Positions 39,758 to 48,195 of a stretch of 64,000 bases of DNA are shown here, in pieces; positions within the stretch are counted from its first letter, which is position 1, and each line of letters starts with the position of its first letter. Origin of the DNA: Comamonas thiooxydans (lineage in GTDB: Bacteria; Pseudomonadota; Gammaproteobacteria; Burkholderiales; Burkholderiaceae_C); assembly GCF_002157685.2 (NCBI RefSeq), contig NZ_AP026738.1, positions 868,001-932,000 on the forward strand, in the 5' to 3' direction. Below the pieces are notes generated by a model that was not told the DNA's origin, did not search any database, and saw only the letters and a list, made by a program, of their open reading frames with translations. Both the position numbers and the translations under genes were made by a program.

Positions 39758-39791
39758 TGAGGGTTTTTGCACTTTCCCCGTTTTTAGCGCT

Positions 39792-40061
39792 ATGCCTATC
39801 TATGCATACAAGTGTGGCTCCTGCGGTCACGCCAAAGATGTGCTGCAGAAAATCTCGGACGCGCCGCTGACCGTGTGCCCAGCTTGCGGGGCCGAGGCCT
39901 TTTCCAAGCAGCTCACCGCTCCGGGCTTTCAGCTCAAGGGTTCTGGCTGGTATGCCACGGACTTCAAGAACAGCGGCAGCAAGCCGGCTGCAAGCACCTC
40001 TTCATCCAGTGACAGTGCCGCTGCACCTGCAGCAGCTGCCCCTGCGCCCGCCAATTCCTGA
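39792..40061 (+). CDS. FmdB-type zinc ribbon protein
   Basis: This 89-residue protein begins MPIYAYKCGSCG and has CPACGAEAFSK, two CxxC pairs forming a zinc ribbon of the FmdB/CxxC_CXXC_SSSS family. The C-terminal third is a Ser/Ala/Pro-rich tail. The family is widespread and was first linked to formamidase regulation, but its role is not clear. It precedes the DUF502 and aspS genes, an arrangement seen in many betaproteobacteria. Confidence 0.9.
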   Translation: MPIYAYKCGSCGHAKDVLQKISDAPLTVCPACGAEAFSKQLTAPGFQLKGSGWYATDFKNSGSKPAASTSSSSDSAAAPAAAAPAPANS

Positions 40062-40075
40062 GGCTTACCCACACT

Positions 40076-40720
40076 ATGTCTGCATTGCGCAAGTGGCTGA
40101 TTGCCGGTTTGCTGGTCATCGTTCCCCTGGTGATCACGCTGGGCGTGCTCAACTGGATCATCGGAACGCTGGATCAGACGCTGGCCATTCTTCCCGAGGC
40201 CTGGCAGCCCGACAGATTGCTGGGCATGCATATTCCGGGCTTTGGCGTTATTCTGACCTTGCTGATTCTGCTGCTCGTGGGCGGCATTGCCAGTAATTTC
40301 ATCGGCCGCAAGCTGGTGGGTTGGGGTGATGCGCTGGTGCGTCGCATTCCCGTGGTGCGCTCCATCTATTCCAGCGTCAAGCAGGTCTCGGACACTGTGT
40401 TCTCCGACAGCGGCAACGCTTTTCGCACGGCAGTGCTGGTGCAGTGGCCGCGCGAGGGCGTATGGACCGTGGCTTTCGTCACCGGCCAGCCCAGCGGTGA
40501 AGTGGCAGCTTTGCTGCGCGATGAATATGTGAGCGTCTTCGTGCCCACCACGCCCAACCCCACTGGGGGTTACTTCGTGCTGGTGCGCAAGAGCGAGTGC
40601 ATCGAGCTGGAAATGAGTGTGGATGCGGCGCTCAAATACATTGTTTCGATGGGTGTGGTGGCTCCGCCAGACCTCGCCCTGATCGAAGAATCCAAACAAA
40701 CAACCTTGTCGCACCCCTAA
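40076..40720 (+). CDS. DUF502 membrane protein
   Basis: This 214-residue protein has two N-terminal membrane helices (LIAGLLVIVPLVITLGVLNWI at about 8-30 and FGVILTLLILLLVGGIASNF at about 57-77). A conserved soluble part follows, RIPVVRSIYSSVKQVSDTVFS, VQWPREGVWTVAFVTG and VFVPTTPNPTGGYFVLV, matching DUF502. Its biochemical role is unknown. It lies 14 bp after the FmdB gene and 18 bp before aspS, so the three probably form one operon. Confidence 0.92.
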   Translation: MSALRKWLIAGLLVIVPLVITLGVLNWIIGTLDQTLAILPEAWQPDRLLGMHIPGFGVILTLLILLLVGGIASNFIGRKLVGWGDALVRRIPVVRSIYSSVKQVSDTVFSDSGNAFRTAVLVQWPREGVWTVAFVTGQPSGEVAALLRDEYVSVFVPTTPNPTGGYFVLVRKSECIELEMSVDAALKYIVSMGVVAPPDLALIEESKQTTLSHP

Positions 40721-40738
40721 GGTGCAGGAAGAATTTTC

Positions 40739-42568
40739 ATGGCAATGCGTTCTCAATACTGCGGTCTGGTGACCGAAGCCCAGATGGGCGAAACCGTGAC
40801 CTTGTGCGGCTGGGTGAATCGCCGCCGTGACCATGGTGGCGTGATCTTCATCGACCTGCGCGACCGCGAAGGCTATGTGCAGGTGGTCTGCGATCCCGAC
40901 CGCGCCGAGATGTTCAAGGTAGCCGAAGACGTGCGCAACGAGTTCTGCGTGCAGGTCAAGGGCGTGGTGCGTGCGCGTCCCGCCGGCACCACCAACGACA
41001 AGCTCAAGAGCGGCCAGATCGAAGTGCTGTGCCACGAGCTGAACGTGCTCAACGCGTCCGTCACGCCTCCTTTCCAGCTGGACGACGACAACCTGTCGGA
41101 AACCGTGCGCCTCACGAATCGCGTGATGGATCTGCGCCGTCCCGTGATGCAGCGCAACATGATGCTGCGCTACAAGACCGCCATCCAGGTGCGCAACTTC
41201 CTCGACAAGGAAGGCTTCATCGACATCGAGACTCCCATGCTGGGCAAGTCCACGCCCGAAGGCGCCCGTGACTACCTGGTGCCCTCGCGTGTGCATGACG
41301 GCGAATTCTTCGCGCTGCCCCAGTCGCCCCAGCTGTACAAGCAGATGCTGATGGTCTCGGGCTTCGACCGCTACTACCAGATCACCAAGTGCTTCCGCGA
41401 CGAAGACCTGCGCGCTGACCGCCAGCCCGAATTCACGCAGATCGACTGCGAAACCTCCTTCCTGAACGAAGAGGAAATCCGCGCCATCTTCCAGCGCATG
41501 ATCAAGGAAGTGTTCCAGACCCAGCTGAACGTGGATCTGGGCGAGTTCCCCATCATGACCTACCAGGATGCGGCCTTCCGCTTCGGTTCGGACAAGCCCG
41601 ACCTGCGCGTCAAGCTGGAGTTCACCGAGCTGACCGACATCATGGGCGACGTGGACTTCAAGGTCTTCTCCACCCCCGCCACCACCAAGGGCGGCCGTGT
41701 CGTGGCCCTGCGCGTGCCCGGCGGCGCTGCCATCTCGCGCGGCGAGATCGACGGCTACACCGAGTTCGTCAAGATCTACGGTGCCAAGGGCCTGGCCTGG
41801 ATCAAGGTCAACGACGCTAGCATTGGTGCTGGTGACGATCCGGAGAAGCGTTGGCCTGGTCTGCAGTCGCCCATCGTCAAGAACCTGCATGATGCTGCCT
41901 TGACCGAAATCATCAAGCGCACGGGTGCTCAAAGCGGCGACCTGCTGTTCTTCGGTGCCGACAAGGAAAAGATCGTCAACGACTCCATCGGCGCCCTGCG
42001 CCTGAAGGTCGGTCACAGCGAATTCGGCAAGAAGAGCGGTCTGTTTGAAGACCGCTGGGCACCGCTGTGGGTGGTGGATTTCCCCATGTTCGAGCATGAC
42101 GAGGAAAACGACCGCTGGGCCGCTGTGCACCACCCCTTCACCTCGCCCAAGGATGGCCACGAAGAACTGATGGTGACCGACCCCGGCAAGTGCATTGCCA
42201 AGGCCTACGACATGGTCTTGAACGGCTGGGAACTGGGCGGCGGCTCGGTGCGTATCCACCGCGCTGACGTGCAAGCCAAGGTGTTTGCGGCGCTGAATAT
42301 TACGCCTGACGAGCAGCGCGCCAAGTTCGGCTACCTGCTGGATGCTCTGCAGTATGGTGCGCCTCCTCATGGCGGCCTGGCCTTCGGTCTGGACCGTCTG
42401 ATCACGCTGATGACGGGCTCCGACTCCATCCGTGACGTGATCGCCTTCCCCAAGACCCAGCGCGCCCAGGATCTGCTGACCCAGGCGCCTTCGCCCGTAG
42501 ACGAGAAGCAGCTGCGCGAGCTGCATATCAAGTTGCGCAACGTGGCCGTGACGACCACCGAGGCTTGA
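40739..42568 (+). CDS. aspS: Aspartyl-tRNA synthetase
   Basis: This 609-residue bacterial-type class IIb synthetase has an N-terminal OB anticodon-binding domain (about 1-110, [23 protein letters not shown]), motif 2 ([25 protein letters not shown]), the GAD insertion domain (about 300-420) and motif 3 near the end ([14 protein letters not shown]). GGAAG lies 9 bp upstream of the ATG. In bacteria without AsnRS this enzyme also charges tRNA-Asn for the amidotransferase route; whether that applies here cannot be seen in the window. Confidence 0.97.
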   Translation: MAMRSQYCGLVTEAQMGETVTLCGWVNRRRDHGGVIFIDLRDREGYVQVVCDPDRAEMFKVAEDVRNEFCVQVKGVVRARPAGTTNDKLKSGQIEVLCHELNVLNASVTPPFQLDDDNLSETVRLTNRVMDLRRPVMQRNMMLRYKTAIQVRNFLDKEGFIDIETPMLGKSTPEGARDYLVPSRVHDGEFFALPQSPQLYKQMLMVSGFDRYYQITKCFRDEDLRADRQPEFTQIDCETSFLNEEEIRAIFQRMIKEVFQTQLNVDLGEFPIMTYQDAAFRFGSDKPDLRVKLEFTELTDIMGDVDFKVFSTPATTKGGRVVALRVPGGAAISRGEIDGYTEFVKIYGAKGLAWIKVNDASIGAGDDPEKRWPGLQSPIVKNLHDAALTEIIKRTGAQSGDLLFFGADKEKIVNDSIGALRLKVGHSEFGKKSGLFEDRWAPLWVVDFPMFEHDEENDRWAAVHHPFTSPKDGHEELMVTDPGKCIAKAYDMVLNGWELGGGSVRIHRADVQAKVFAALNITPDEQRAKFGYLLDALQYGAPPHGGLAFGLDRLITLMTGSDSIRDVIAFPKTQRAQDLLTQAPSPVDEKQLRELHIKLRNVAVTTTEA

Positions 42569-42613
42569 TTGCCAAGCCCCCTGTAAACAGCGCCGGTCGC
42601 TGTTCACACCCAG

Positions 42614-42647
42614 GCGCCAGTTCGCGAAAGCAGCTGGCGCTTTTTTG
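42614..42647 (+). terminator. Terminator after aspS
   Basis: GCGCCAG (42614-42620) and CTGGCGC (42634-42640) form the stem, followed by TTTTTTG. Confidence 0.8.
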
Positions 42648-42651
42648 TCGC

Positions 42652-42765
42652 TTTTGAATCGGGAGCTGCTTGCACCGATCAATCTTGAAACTCAGATGGT
42701 TTTCAGTCTGAACTCAATGAATGGAAGGCGGCTACAGCTATGAATATTGATGGCTATCAAGCAGC
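42652..42765 (+). repeat. ATAGCT-type intergenic repeat, copy 4 (diverged or double)
   Basis: GAGCTGCTTGCACCGATCAA and, further on, CTACAGCTATGAATATTGAT and GGCTATCAAG recall the family at 3651 and 60881. It lies between aspS and nudB. Confidence 0.35.
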
Positions 42766-42811
42766 AGGGCGACTCAGCCTGCTGTCATCCTGGCCGCGCT
42801 AATATGCTGCG

Positions 42812-43315
42812 ATGGAAGTCAGGCCCTACAAGATTCCGCAGTCCGTGCTGGTTGTGATCTACCGTGAAGACGGGCAGGTGTTGCTGCTGCGCCGAAGCAT
42901 TGCCGCGCCCGAGGGCGAGCCTTTCTGGCAATCCGTCACGGGCAGCAAGGACAGCCTGGACGAGGACTGGCATGAAACCGCCGTGCGCGAGGTGCTGGAG
43001 GAAACCGGCATCGATGCCCTGGCGCCGGACTGTTGCCTGACCGATTGGGAACTCGAGAACGTCTACGCCATCTATCCGCAATGGCTGCATCGTTACGCAC
43101 CGGGCGTCAGTCATAACCAGGAGCGTGTCTTCGGCCTTCGTGTGCCACCTCACCTGACCGTGCACTTGAATCCCAGGGAGCACACCGCACATGATTGGCA
43201 TGATTGGCGTGAGGCAGCCCAGCGCTGCTTTTCTTCTTCCAACGCAGAAGCTATTTTGCTGTTGCCGCGCTTCGAGCCGGCGCTGATCGAGCGCCGCTGC
43301 AGGCAACAGCCTTGA
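42812..43315 (+). CDS. nudB: Dihydroneopterin triphosphate diphosphatase
   Basis: This 167-residue Nudix protein matches NudB, which removes pyrophosphate from dihydroneopterin triphosphate in folate synthesis. It has MEVRPYKIPQSVLVVIY, the substrate-contact stretch FWQSVTGSKD, the Nudix helix ETAVREVLEETGI, and YPQWLHRYAPGVSHNQERVF. folE, which makes its substrate, is 1 kb downstream. A TAATAT box (42800-42805) lies 6 bp before the ATG without a Shine-Dalgarno sequence, so the mRNA may be leaderless. Confidence 0.93.
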   Translation: MEVRPYKIPQSVLVVIYREDGQVLLLRRSIAAPEGEPFWQSVTGSKDSLDEDWHETAVREVLEETGIDALAPDCCLTDWELENVYAIYPQWLHRYAPGVSHNQERVFGLRVPPHLTVHLNPREHTAHDWHDWREAAQRCFSSSNAEAILLLPRFEPALIERRCRQQP

Positions 43316-43329
43316 AACCAACAGTGCCT

Positions 43330-44094
43330 ATGTCTGAAGTTCAGTTGTTTACGCCGCCAGAGCCGCAGATCCTGCGCGTGGCTACCTACAACATTCACAA
43401 GGGTGTGCAGGGCCTGGGTCCTGCCAGGAGGCTGGAGATTCACAATCTGGGACTCGCGGTGGAGCAGCTCGATGCGGACATCGTCTGCCTTCAGGAGGTT
43501 CGCAAGATGAACCGCAAGGAGGAGCAGTATTTCGATCGCTGGCCCAATGTGCCGCAGGCCGAGTATCTGGCTCCCGAAGGCTACGAGTCCGTCTATCTGA
43601 CCAATGCCTACACCCGGGACGGCGAGCACGGCAATGCGCTGCTCAGCCGCTGGCCGGTGATCGGCTACCAGCACGAGGACATCTCTGACCATCGCTTCGA
43701 ACAGCGCGGCCTGCTGCATGTGGAGCTGGACATCCACGGCAAGCGCGTGCACTCCATCGTCGTGCACCTGGGCCTGATTCCGGGCAGCCGCATTCGCCAG
43801 ATTGCACTGCTGCAGCGCTTCATCGAGCGCGAGGTGCCGCCCAATGCGCCGCTGGTGGTGGCGGGCGACTTCAACGACTGGGGCAACCAGATCAAGCGCA
43901 TGCTGGCGGGCTTCGGCCTGTTCGAGTACGAGGAGACGCAGGGCATTCTGACCTATCCTTCGCGGCTGCCGATTGCGCAGCTCGACCATATCTATGTGCG
44001 CGGCCTGACCCCGCTGGGGCTGCAGGTGCCTAAGGGGCGCATCTGGTGGCGCATGTCGGATCATCTGCCGCTGATCGCGGAGTTCAGGCTGTAG
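43330..44094 (+). CDS. Endonuclease/exonuclease/phosphatase family protein
   Basis: This 254-residue protein has the EEP fold of DNase I-like phosphodiesterases: VATYNIHKG (Asn), CLQEVRKM (Glu), HGNALLSRWP, a GDFNDWG metal and catalytic site, and a terminal SDHLPLIAEF (Asp-His). The substrate may be nucleic acid or a phospholipid. I start at the ATG at 43330. A TTG at 43312 overlapping the nudB stop would add six residues. Tight spacing suggests co-transcription with nudB. Confidence 0.88.
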   Translation: MSEVQLFTPPEPQILRVATYNIHKGVQGLGPARRLEIHNLGLAVEQLDADIVCLQEVRKMNRKEEQYFDRWPNVPQAEYLAPEGYESVYLTNAYTRDGEHGNALLSRWPVIGYQHEDISDHRFEQRGLLHVELDIHGKRVHSIVVHLGLIPGSRIRQIALLQRFIEREVPPNAPLVVAGDFNDWGNQIKRMLAGFGLFEYEETQGILTYPSRLPIAQLDHIYVRGLTPLGLQVPKGRIWWRMSDHLPLIAEFRL

Positions 44095-44110
44095 CAACCC
44101 TGAGCCCGGG

Positions 44111-44158
44111 AGGGCGCGACAGCCTCGCCGCGCTGCGGCGCTTGCTCGCTGTCGCTGG
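44111..44158 (+). repeat. Dispersed GC-rich intergenic repeat, copy E (partial, diverged)
   Basis: GCGACAGCCTCGCCGCGCTG followed by CGGCGCTTGCTCGCTGTCGC parallels the second half of copy D (GACGACACCTTCGCCGC, AGGCGG, TTGCTCGGTGTCTC). It lies between the phosphodiesterase-like gene and folE. Confidence 0.45.
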
Positions 44159-44301
44159 TCGGGTGCATGCCTATTTTGAGATTGCTCCTGAAACCATAGC
44201 TTCCAATGCCTTGTAAGCATGCATCTGGACGGCAAATCCTTTGTAGCTTCGGGAAGTTGATTCACTGGTACCATTCTTGGATGTTCAGAGATCTCGCCGA
44301 C

Positions 44302-45003
44302 ATGAAAAAAGACAACTCAGCCGAAGGAACACCCGTTTCGGTCAAGATCCGCGAGCGGCTGCAGGCAGCTAACAAACGTTTCCACGCCAACGACAACATT
44401 GCCGAATTCATTGAGCCCGGCGAGCTGGAGAAGCTGCTGGACGAGGTGCAGGAGAAGATGCAGGGCGTGCTCGACTCCATGGTCATCGACACCGTGCACG
44501 ACCACAACACGCGCGCCACGGCCCGCCGTGTGGCCAAGATGTATGTGAATGAGGTGTTCCGCGGCCGTTATGTGCATCAGCCGGCCATCACCGAATTCCC
44601 CAACGCCGAACACCTGAATGAGCTGATGATCGTCGGCCCGATCACCGTGCGCAGCGCCTGCAGCCACCACCTGTGCCCCGTGATCGGCAAGATCTGGATC
44701 GGCGTGCTGCCCAACAAGAACACCAATGTGATCGGTCTGTCCAAGTACGCGCGTCTGGTGGACTGGATCATGGGCCGTCCGCAGATTCAGGAAGAAGCCA
44801 TCATCCAGCTGGCCGACCTGATCATGGACAAGACTCGTCCCGACGGACTGGCCGTGGTCATGGAAGCCTCGCATTTCTGCATGTCCTGGCGCGGCGTGCG
44901 CGAGATGGATTCCAAGATGCTGAACTCCGTCATGCGCGGTGCCTTCCTCACCAACTCCGAACTGCGCCGCGAATTCCTGTCGCTCATAGCAGCTAGAAAA
45001 TAA
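44302..45003 (+). CDS. folE: GTP cyclohydrolase I
   Basis: This 233-residue enzyme converts GTP to dihydroneopterin triphosphate, the entry to folate synthesis. Zinc ligands C120 and H123 (SACSHHLCPVIGKIWIGVLP) and C193 (ASHFCMSWRGVR) are present, with NVIGLSKYARLV and RPQIQEE as in the family. The usual CEHH is CSHH here. I start at MKKDNSAEG (44302); the ATG at 44281 is possible, and the frame is open to 44206. nudB, which acts on its product, lies upstream. Confidence 0.92.
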   Translation: MKKDNSAEGTPVSVKIRERLQAANKRFHANDNIAEFIEPGELEKLLDEVQEKMQGVLDSMVIDTVHDHNTRATARRVAKMYVNEVFRGRYVHQPAITEFPNAEHLNELMIVGPITVRSACSHHLCPVIGKIWIGVLPNKNTNVIGLSKYARLVDWIMGRPQIQEEAIIQLADLIMDKTRPDGLAVVMEASHFCMSWRGVREMDSKMLNSVMRGAFLTNSELRREFLSLIAARK

Positions 45004-45093
45004 ATGCCCCCTGTGGCGCTTTGCGCCTTCCCCCGAAGGGGGACGACACCTTCGCCGCGAGGCGGTTCTTGCTCGGTGTCTCTGGCCTGGGGC
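45004..45093 (+). repeat. Dispersed GC-rich intergenic repeat, copy D
   Basis: ATGCCCCCTGTGGCGCTTTG, GCCTTCCCCC, GGGGGACGACACCTTCGCCG and TTGCTCGGTGTCTCTGGCCT form the most complete plus-strand copy. It directly follows the folE stop codon. Inner inverted repeats GGCGCTTTGCGCC and CCGCGAGGCGG give a REP-like fold. Confidence 0.75.
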
Positions 45094-45179
45094 ACGCTAG
45101 TTTGTGGGTTGTGTTCTGTGTTGAAAACTGATCTTTGGAAGGGCTGCGCGTCGCGCGGCCTTTTGCATTTCCGGCTCCC

Positions 45180-46070
45180 ATGTCCCTGCAAGCGTTCACT
45201 CTCATCATCCTGGCCGGCCTGATCCATTCGGGCTGGAACATCGTGGCCAAGAAGGCCGGCGGGGATGCCCGCTTTTCGCTCTACACCGCCATCTGCAACG
45301 CCGTCATCTGGCTGCCGCTGGGCTGGTGGCTGGGCAAGGACGTGGTGCCGGGCTGGGGCTGGATGGAGTGGGCCTTCGTCACCGCCAGCGCCGTGCTGCA
45401 TGTGGCTTATTTCGTGGTGCTGCTGCGCGGCTATCGCGTGGCCGATCTCACCGTGGTCTATCCGCTGGCGCGCGGCAGCGGGCCGCTGATCTCCTCGCTG
45501 GTGGCGGTGATCTTTCTCGGCGAGCAGATCTCCACACTGGGGGCTGCCGGCATTGCGGGCGTGGTGCTGGGCGTGTTTCTGATCGCGGGCGGCCCGCGCA
45601 TGATTGTTGCCATTCGCGAGGGGCAGGATCTGGAGGCACGCCAGCGCGTGCTGTCCGGTCTCTACTACGGCCTGCTGACGGGCTTGTTCATTGCCAGCTA
45701 CACGGTGGTGGACAGCTATGCCGTCAAGATGCTGATGATGTCGCCGATTCTGGTGGACTATATGGGCAATCTGATCCGCCTGGTGATTCTGGCGCCGCTG
45801 GCCGCCCGGGACTGGCCCGAGACCAAGCGCCTGTGGCATCTGCAGTGGCGCTATGCGGCCGTGGTGGCGTTTTTCAGCCCCATTGCCTATGTGCTGGTGC
45901 TGTATGCGGTGCAAAGCGCACCCATCTCCCATGTCGCGCCCGCGCGCGAGGTGTCCATGCTGTTCGCGGCCCTGATCGGCGGCAGGCTGCTGGGCGAGGG
46001 CGATCGAGCCCTGCGCATCGCCGGTGCCATCATGATCGCCCTGGGCGTGACCGCTCTGGGGCTGGGTTGA
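45180..46070 (+). CDS. EamA-family (DMT) transporter
   Basis: This 296-residue inner-membrane protein has about ten helices in two EamA halves, beginning MSLQAFTLIILAGLIHSGWNIVAKKAGG, with VADLTVVYPLARGSGPLISSL in the first half and APISHVAPAREVSMLFAALIGG in the second. DMT proteins export or exchange metabolites such as amino acids. I start at the ATG at 45180; no substrate is indicated. A LysE-type exporter gene follows 79 bp later, so two efflux genes sit side by side. Confidence 0.88.
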   Translation: MSLQAFTLIILAGLIHSGWNIVAKKAGGDARFSLYTAICNAVIWLPLGWWLGKDVVPGWGWMEWAFVTASAVLHVAYFVVLLRGYRVADLTVVYPLARGSGPLISSLVAVIFLGEQISTLGAAGIAGVVLGVFLIAGGPRMIVAIREGQDLEARQRVLSGLYYGLLTGLFIASYTVVDSYAVKMLMMSPILVDYMGNLIRLVILAPLAARDWPETKRLWHLQWRYAAVVAFFSPIAYVLVLYAVQSAPISHVAPAREVSMLFAALIGGRLLGEGDRALRIAGAIMIALGVTALGLG

Positions 46071-46149
46071 AATGGACGGATGTATCGCATAGGCTGGCGG
46101 CCGTTGCCGATGGATCGCAAGCCGCTGTATTTTTTGAAGAGAGCTGACA

Positions 46150-46797
46150 ATGCCGACCTGGGAAGTCCTGATCACATTCTTTGGCGTGGCCCTGCTGCTG
46201 GGCCTGAGCCCCGGCCCCGACAATCTGTTTGTGCTGGTGCAATCGGCCCAGCGCGGCTGGCGCGTGGGGCTGTGCGTGGTGGCGGGCCTGTGTCTGGGCA
46301 TTGTCGGGCACACGGCGGCGGTGGCACTGGGCTTGGCGGCCGTGGTGGCCGCATCGCCCATGCTGTTCACGGCGCTCAAGCTCTGCGGCGCTGCCTATCT
46401 GGCCTATCTGGCGTGGGGAGCCTGGCGTGCGCCCGTGCGTGTCGAGGAAACCGCCAAGGCGCAGACCGAGCCTGATGTACTGAGCCTGAGAGTCGCCCTG
46501 CGCTGGATGGGCCGCGGTGTGGTGATGAACCTCACCAATCCCAAGGTGCTGATCTTCTTTCTGGCCTTCCTGCCCCAGTTCACCGACCCGGCACGCGGCA
46601 GTGTCGCGCTGCAGGTCATGGTGCTGGGCTGCGTGTTCATGCTGGCGGCCTGGCTGGTGTTCGGCTCCATCGCCTGCTTCTCGGGCCTGTTCGGTCAGCT
46701 GCTGCAGCGCTCCGCCCGCGCCCAGCGCTGGCTCAACCGCATTGCCGCCACCGTCTTCGGCGCGCTGGCGCTGCGCCTGGTGATGGTGCAGAGGTAG
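46150..46797 (+). CDS. LysE-family exporter
   Basis: This 215-residue protein has six hydrophobic segments and the LysE/RhtB signature near the start (LLGLSPGPDNLFVLVQSAQRG), then KLCGAAYLAYLAWGAWR and the middle stretch GVVMNLTNPKVLIFFLAFLPQF. The family exports amino acids such as threonine, homoserine or leucine. The ATG follows AAGAGAGCTGACA. It is convergent with the tautomerase gene, 15 bp away, without a visible terminator. Confidence 0.92.
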   Translation: MPTWEVLITFFGVALLLGLSPGPDNLFVLVQSAQRGWRVGLCVVAGLCLGIVGHTAAVALGLAAVVAASPMLFTALKLCGAAYLAYLAWGAWRAPVRVEETAKAQTEPDVLSLRVALRWMGRGVVMNLTNPKVLIFFLAFLPQFTDPARGSVALQVMVLGCVFMLAAWLVFGSIACFSGLFGQLLQRSARAQRWLNRIAATVFGALALRLVMVQR

Positions 46798-46812
46798 CGA
46801 GGGGTCCAAAGC

Positions 46813-47205
46813 CTAGCGATGCTGGTGGCGAAACTCTTGTGTTTTTCCGCCGTATCCATAGGCCGCGGCACGCGCATCGATCAGATGCACATAGGAGACC
46901 TCGTGCAGCCTGGGCAGCAAGCCCGCCATGGTCTGGTGAACGGCCTCCAGATAGAGCGCTTTTTCCGCCTTGGTGTTGGTTTCGTCGGTGATGCTGATGC
47001 CCAGGTAGAACGAGCTATGGCCGGTTTCGGCCAGGGTCCGGCCGTCGATCCACCATGCATCGGCAGGCACATACCGAATGGAAATGGAGATGAGTTCGGG
47101 CTGCTTGTGCAGGATGTCCCGGGTCAGGCGCGCAATCTGCGAGCTGACTTCGCGGCTGAGCCGGGCATCGGCTTGTCCCGAGAGCTGGATGTCGATATGT
47201 GGCAT
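46813..47205 (-). CDS. Tautomerase-family protein
   Basis: This 130-residue protein begins MPHIDIQLSGQ, so after removal of Met it has the N-terminal proline that acts as general base in 4-oxalocrotonate tautomerase-like enzymes. About 60 residues on, VPADAWWIDGRTLAE and SSFYLGISITDETNT follow, and the C-terminus YVHLIDARAAAYGYGG is typical of a longer subgroup. The family isomerises enols of aromatic breakdown products, among others. The start is the ATG at 47205; upstream codons in frame to 47718 overlap the LysR gene. It is divergent from that regulator. Confidence 0.85.
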   Translation of the reverse strand: MPHIDIQLSGQADARLSREVSSQIARLTRDILHKQPELISISIRYVPADAWWIDGRTLAETGHSSFYLGISITDETNTKAEKALYLEAVHQTMAGLLPRLHEVSYVHLIDARAAAYGYGGKTQEFRHQHR

Positions 47206-47255
47206 GGACTTGTCCCTGGGTAGGTTGGTGAAGACAGCCTTATTCTGTGGACTCT

Positions 47256-47313
47256 CTATCCATTTGAAAAACGGAAAGATATGATTGATATATCCGGTTT
47301 TTCCGATGGATAG
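47256..47313. promoter_or_regulatory. 58-bp imperfect palindrome between tautomerase and LysR genes
   Basis: CTATCCAT-N2-GAAAAAC at the left is mirrored by GTTTTTC-N2-ATGGATAG at the right, 15 of 17 positions, around a 24-bp AT-rich centre with ATAT-GATTG-ATAT. It ends 3 bp before the LysR start codon and lies 50 bp from the tautomerase start. An operator for the LysR protein is the simplest reading. Confidence 0.55.
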
Positions 47314-47316
47314 AAC

Positions 47317-48168
47317 ATGGCCTCTCTCGAAATTTCCCAGTTGAGAACCCTGATTGCGGTGAGCGAGGCCGGCAGCCTGACGGCGGCCGCACCCCGGTTG
47401 TTTCTGTCCCAATCTGCGGTCAGCGAGCAGATCAAGAAACTGGAGGATTGCGTGGGTGAGCAGCTGCTGCTGCGCGGCAAGGCCGGTGTGACGCCGACCG
47501 CCAGCGGTCTGCAGCTGCTCGAGCATGCCCGCCGCATCACGGCCATGGCCGACGAGGCGCTCCTGGACTTGCGTGGAGAGTCCCTGCGCGGACGGATCCG
47601 TCTGGCGGTGACGGACTACTTCAAGCCCGGCCTGCTGGCCCGGATGCTGAAGCAGCTGGCGCATATCCATCCTGGCGTGCGCATGGAGGTGAGCGTGTTG
47701 CGCAGCGTCGAGGTGCACGCAGCCGTGTCTTCAGGCCGCAGCGATCTTGGGCTGGTGATGTCGCTGGACAGCGCACAGACGCAGCTGCAGCCCATGGGCT
47801 CCAGTGAGGCGCTGGTGTGGGCCAGCGCGCCGGGCTGGCAGCAGGCAGGCCCGCTGCCGCTGTTGGTGCTGCCGCAGAGCTGCGCCTTGCACCAACTGGC
47901 AATCCGGGAGCTGGAGAAGCGGGCCATTGCGTATGAGATCGCGCATCAGGCCTCGGGCGTTGCAGGCCTGCAATCGGCCATCGCTGCCGGCCTGGGGGTG
48001 GCCTGCATCAATGCCTCGGCGCTGGGAGAAGGCGTGGTGCAGGTTCCGGCGGGGCTGAACCTGCCAGGCCTGCCCCCGGTCTGGTTTGGATTGCTGCCGG
48101 CGAAAGGCGAGGAGCCGGAACTGCTGGGGCAGGTGCGCGCGCTGCTGCTGCAGCATTGGTCGTTCTGA
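47317..48168 (+). CDS. LysR-family transcriptional regulator
   Basis: This 283-residue protein has an N-terminal helix-turn-helix (LEISQLRTLIAVSEAGSLTAAAPRLFLSQSAVSEQIKKLE, about 3-42) and a LysR substrate-binding domain (about 88-280, GRIRLAVTDYFKPGLLARML). The start follows the 58-bp palindrome directly and has no Shine-Dalgarno sequence. It is divergent from the tautomerase gene, its most likely target. The inducer is unknown. Confidence 0.92.
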   Translation: MASLEISQLRTLIAVSEAGSLTAAAPRLFLSQSAVSEQIKKLEDCVGEQLLLRGKAGVTPTASGLQLLEHARRITAMADEALLDLRGESLRGRIRLAVTDYFKPGLLARMLKQLAHIHPGVRMEVSVLRSVEVHAAVSSGRSDLGLVMSLDSAQTQLQPMGSSEALVWASAPGWQQAGPLPLLVLPQSCALHQLAIRELEKRAIAYEIAHQASGVAGLQSAIAAGLGVACINASALGEGVVQVPAGLNLPGLPPVWFGLLPAKGEEPELLGQVRALLLQHWSF

Positions 48169-48195
48169 GCGAGGACAGCTCGCGCAAAGCCGGTG

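Noticed and set aside
39929..42682. Minus-strand open frame of about 900 codons
   Set aside because: It is the complement of aspS and the DUF502 gene. No known motif is present, and composition is that of a shadow frame.
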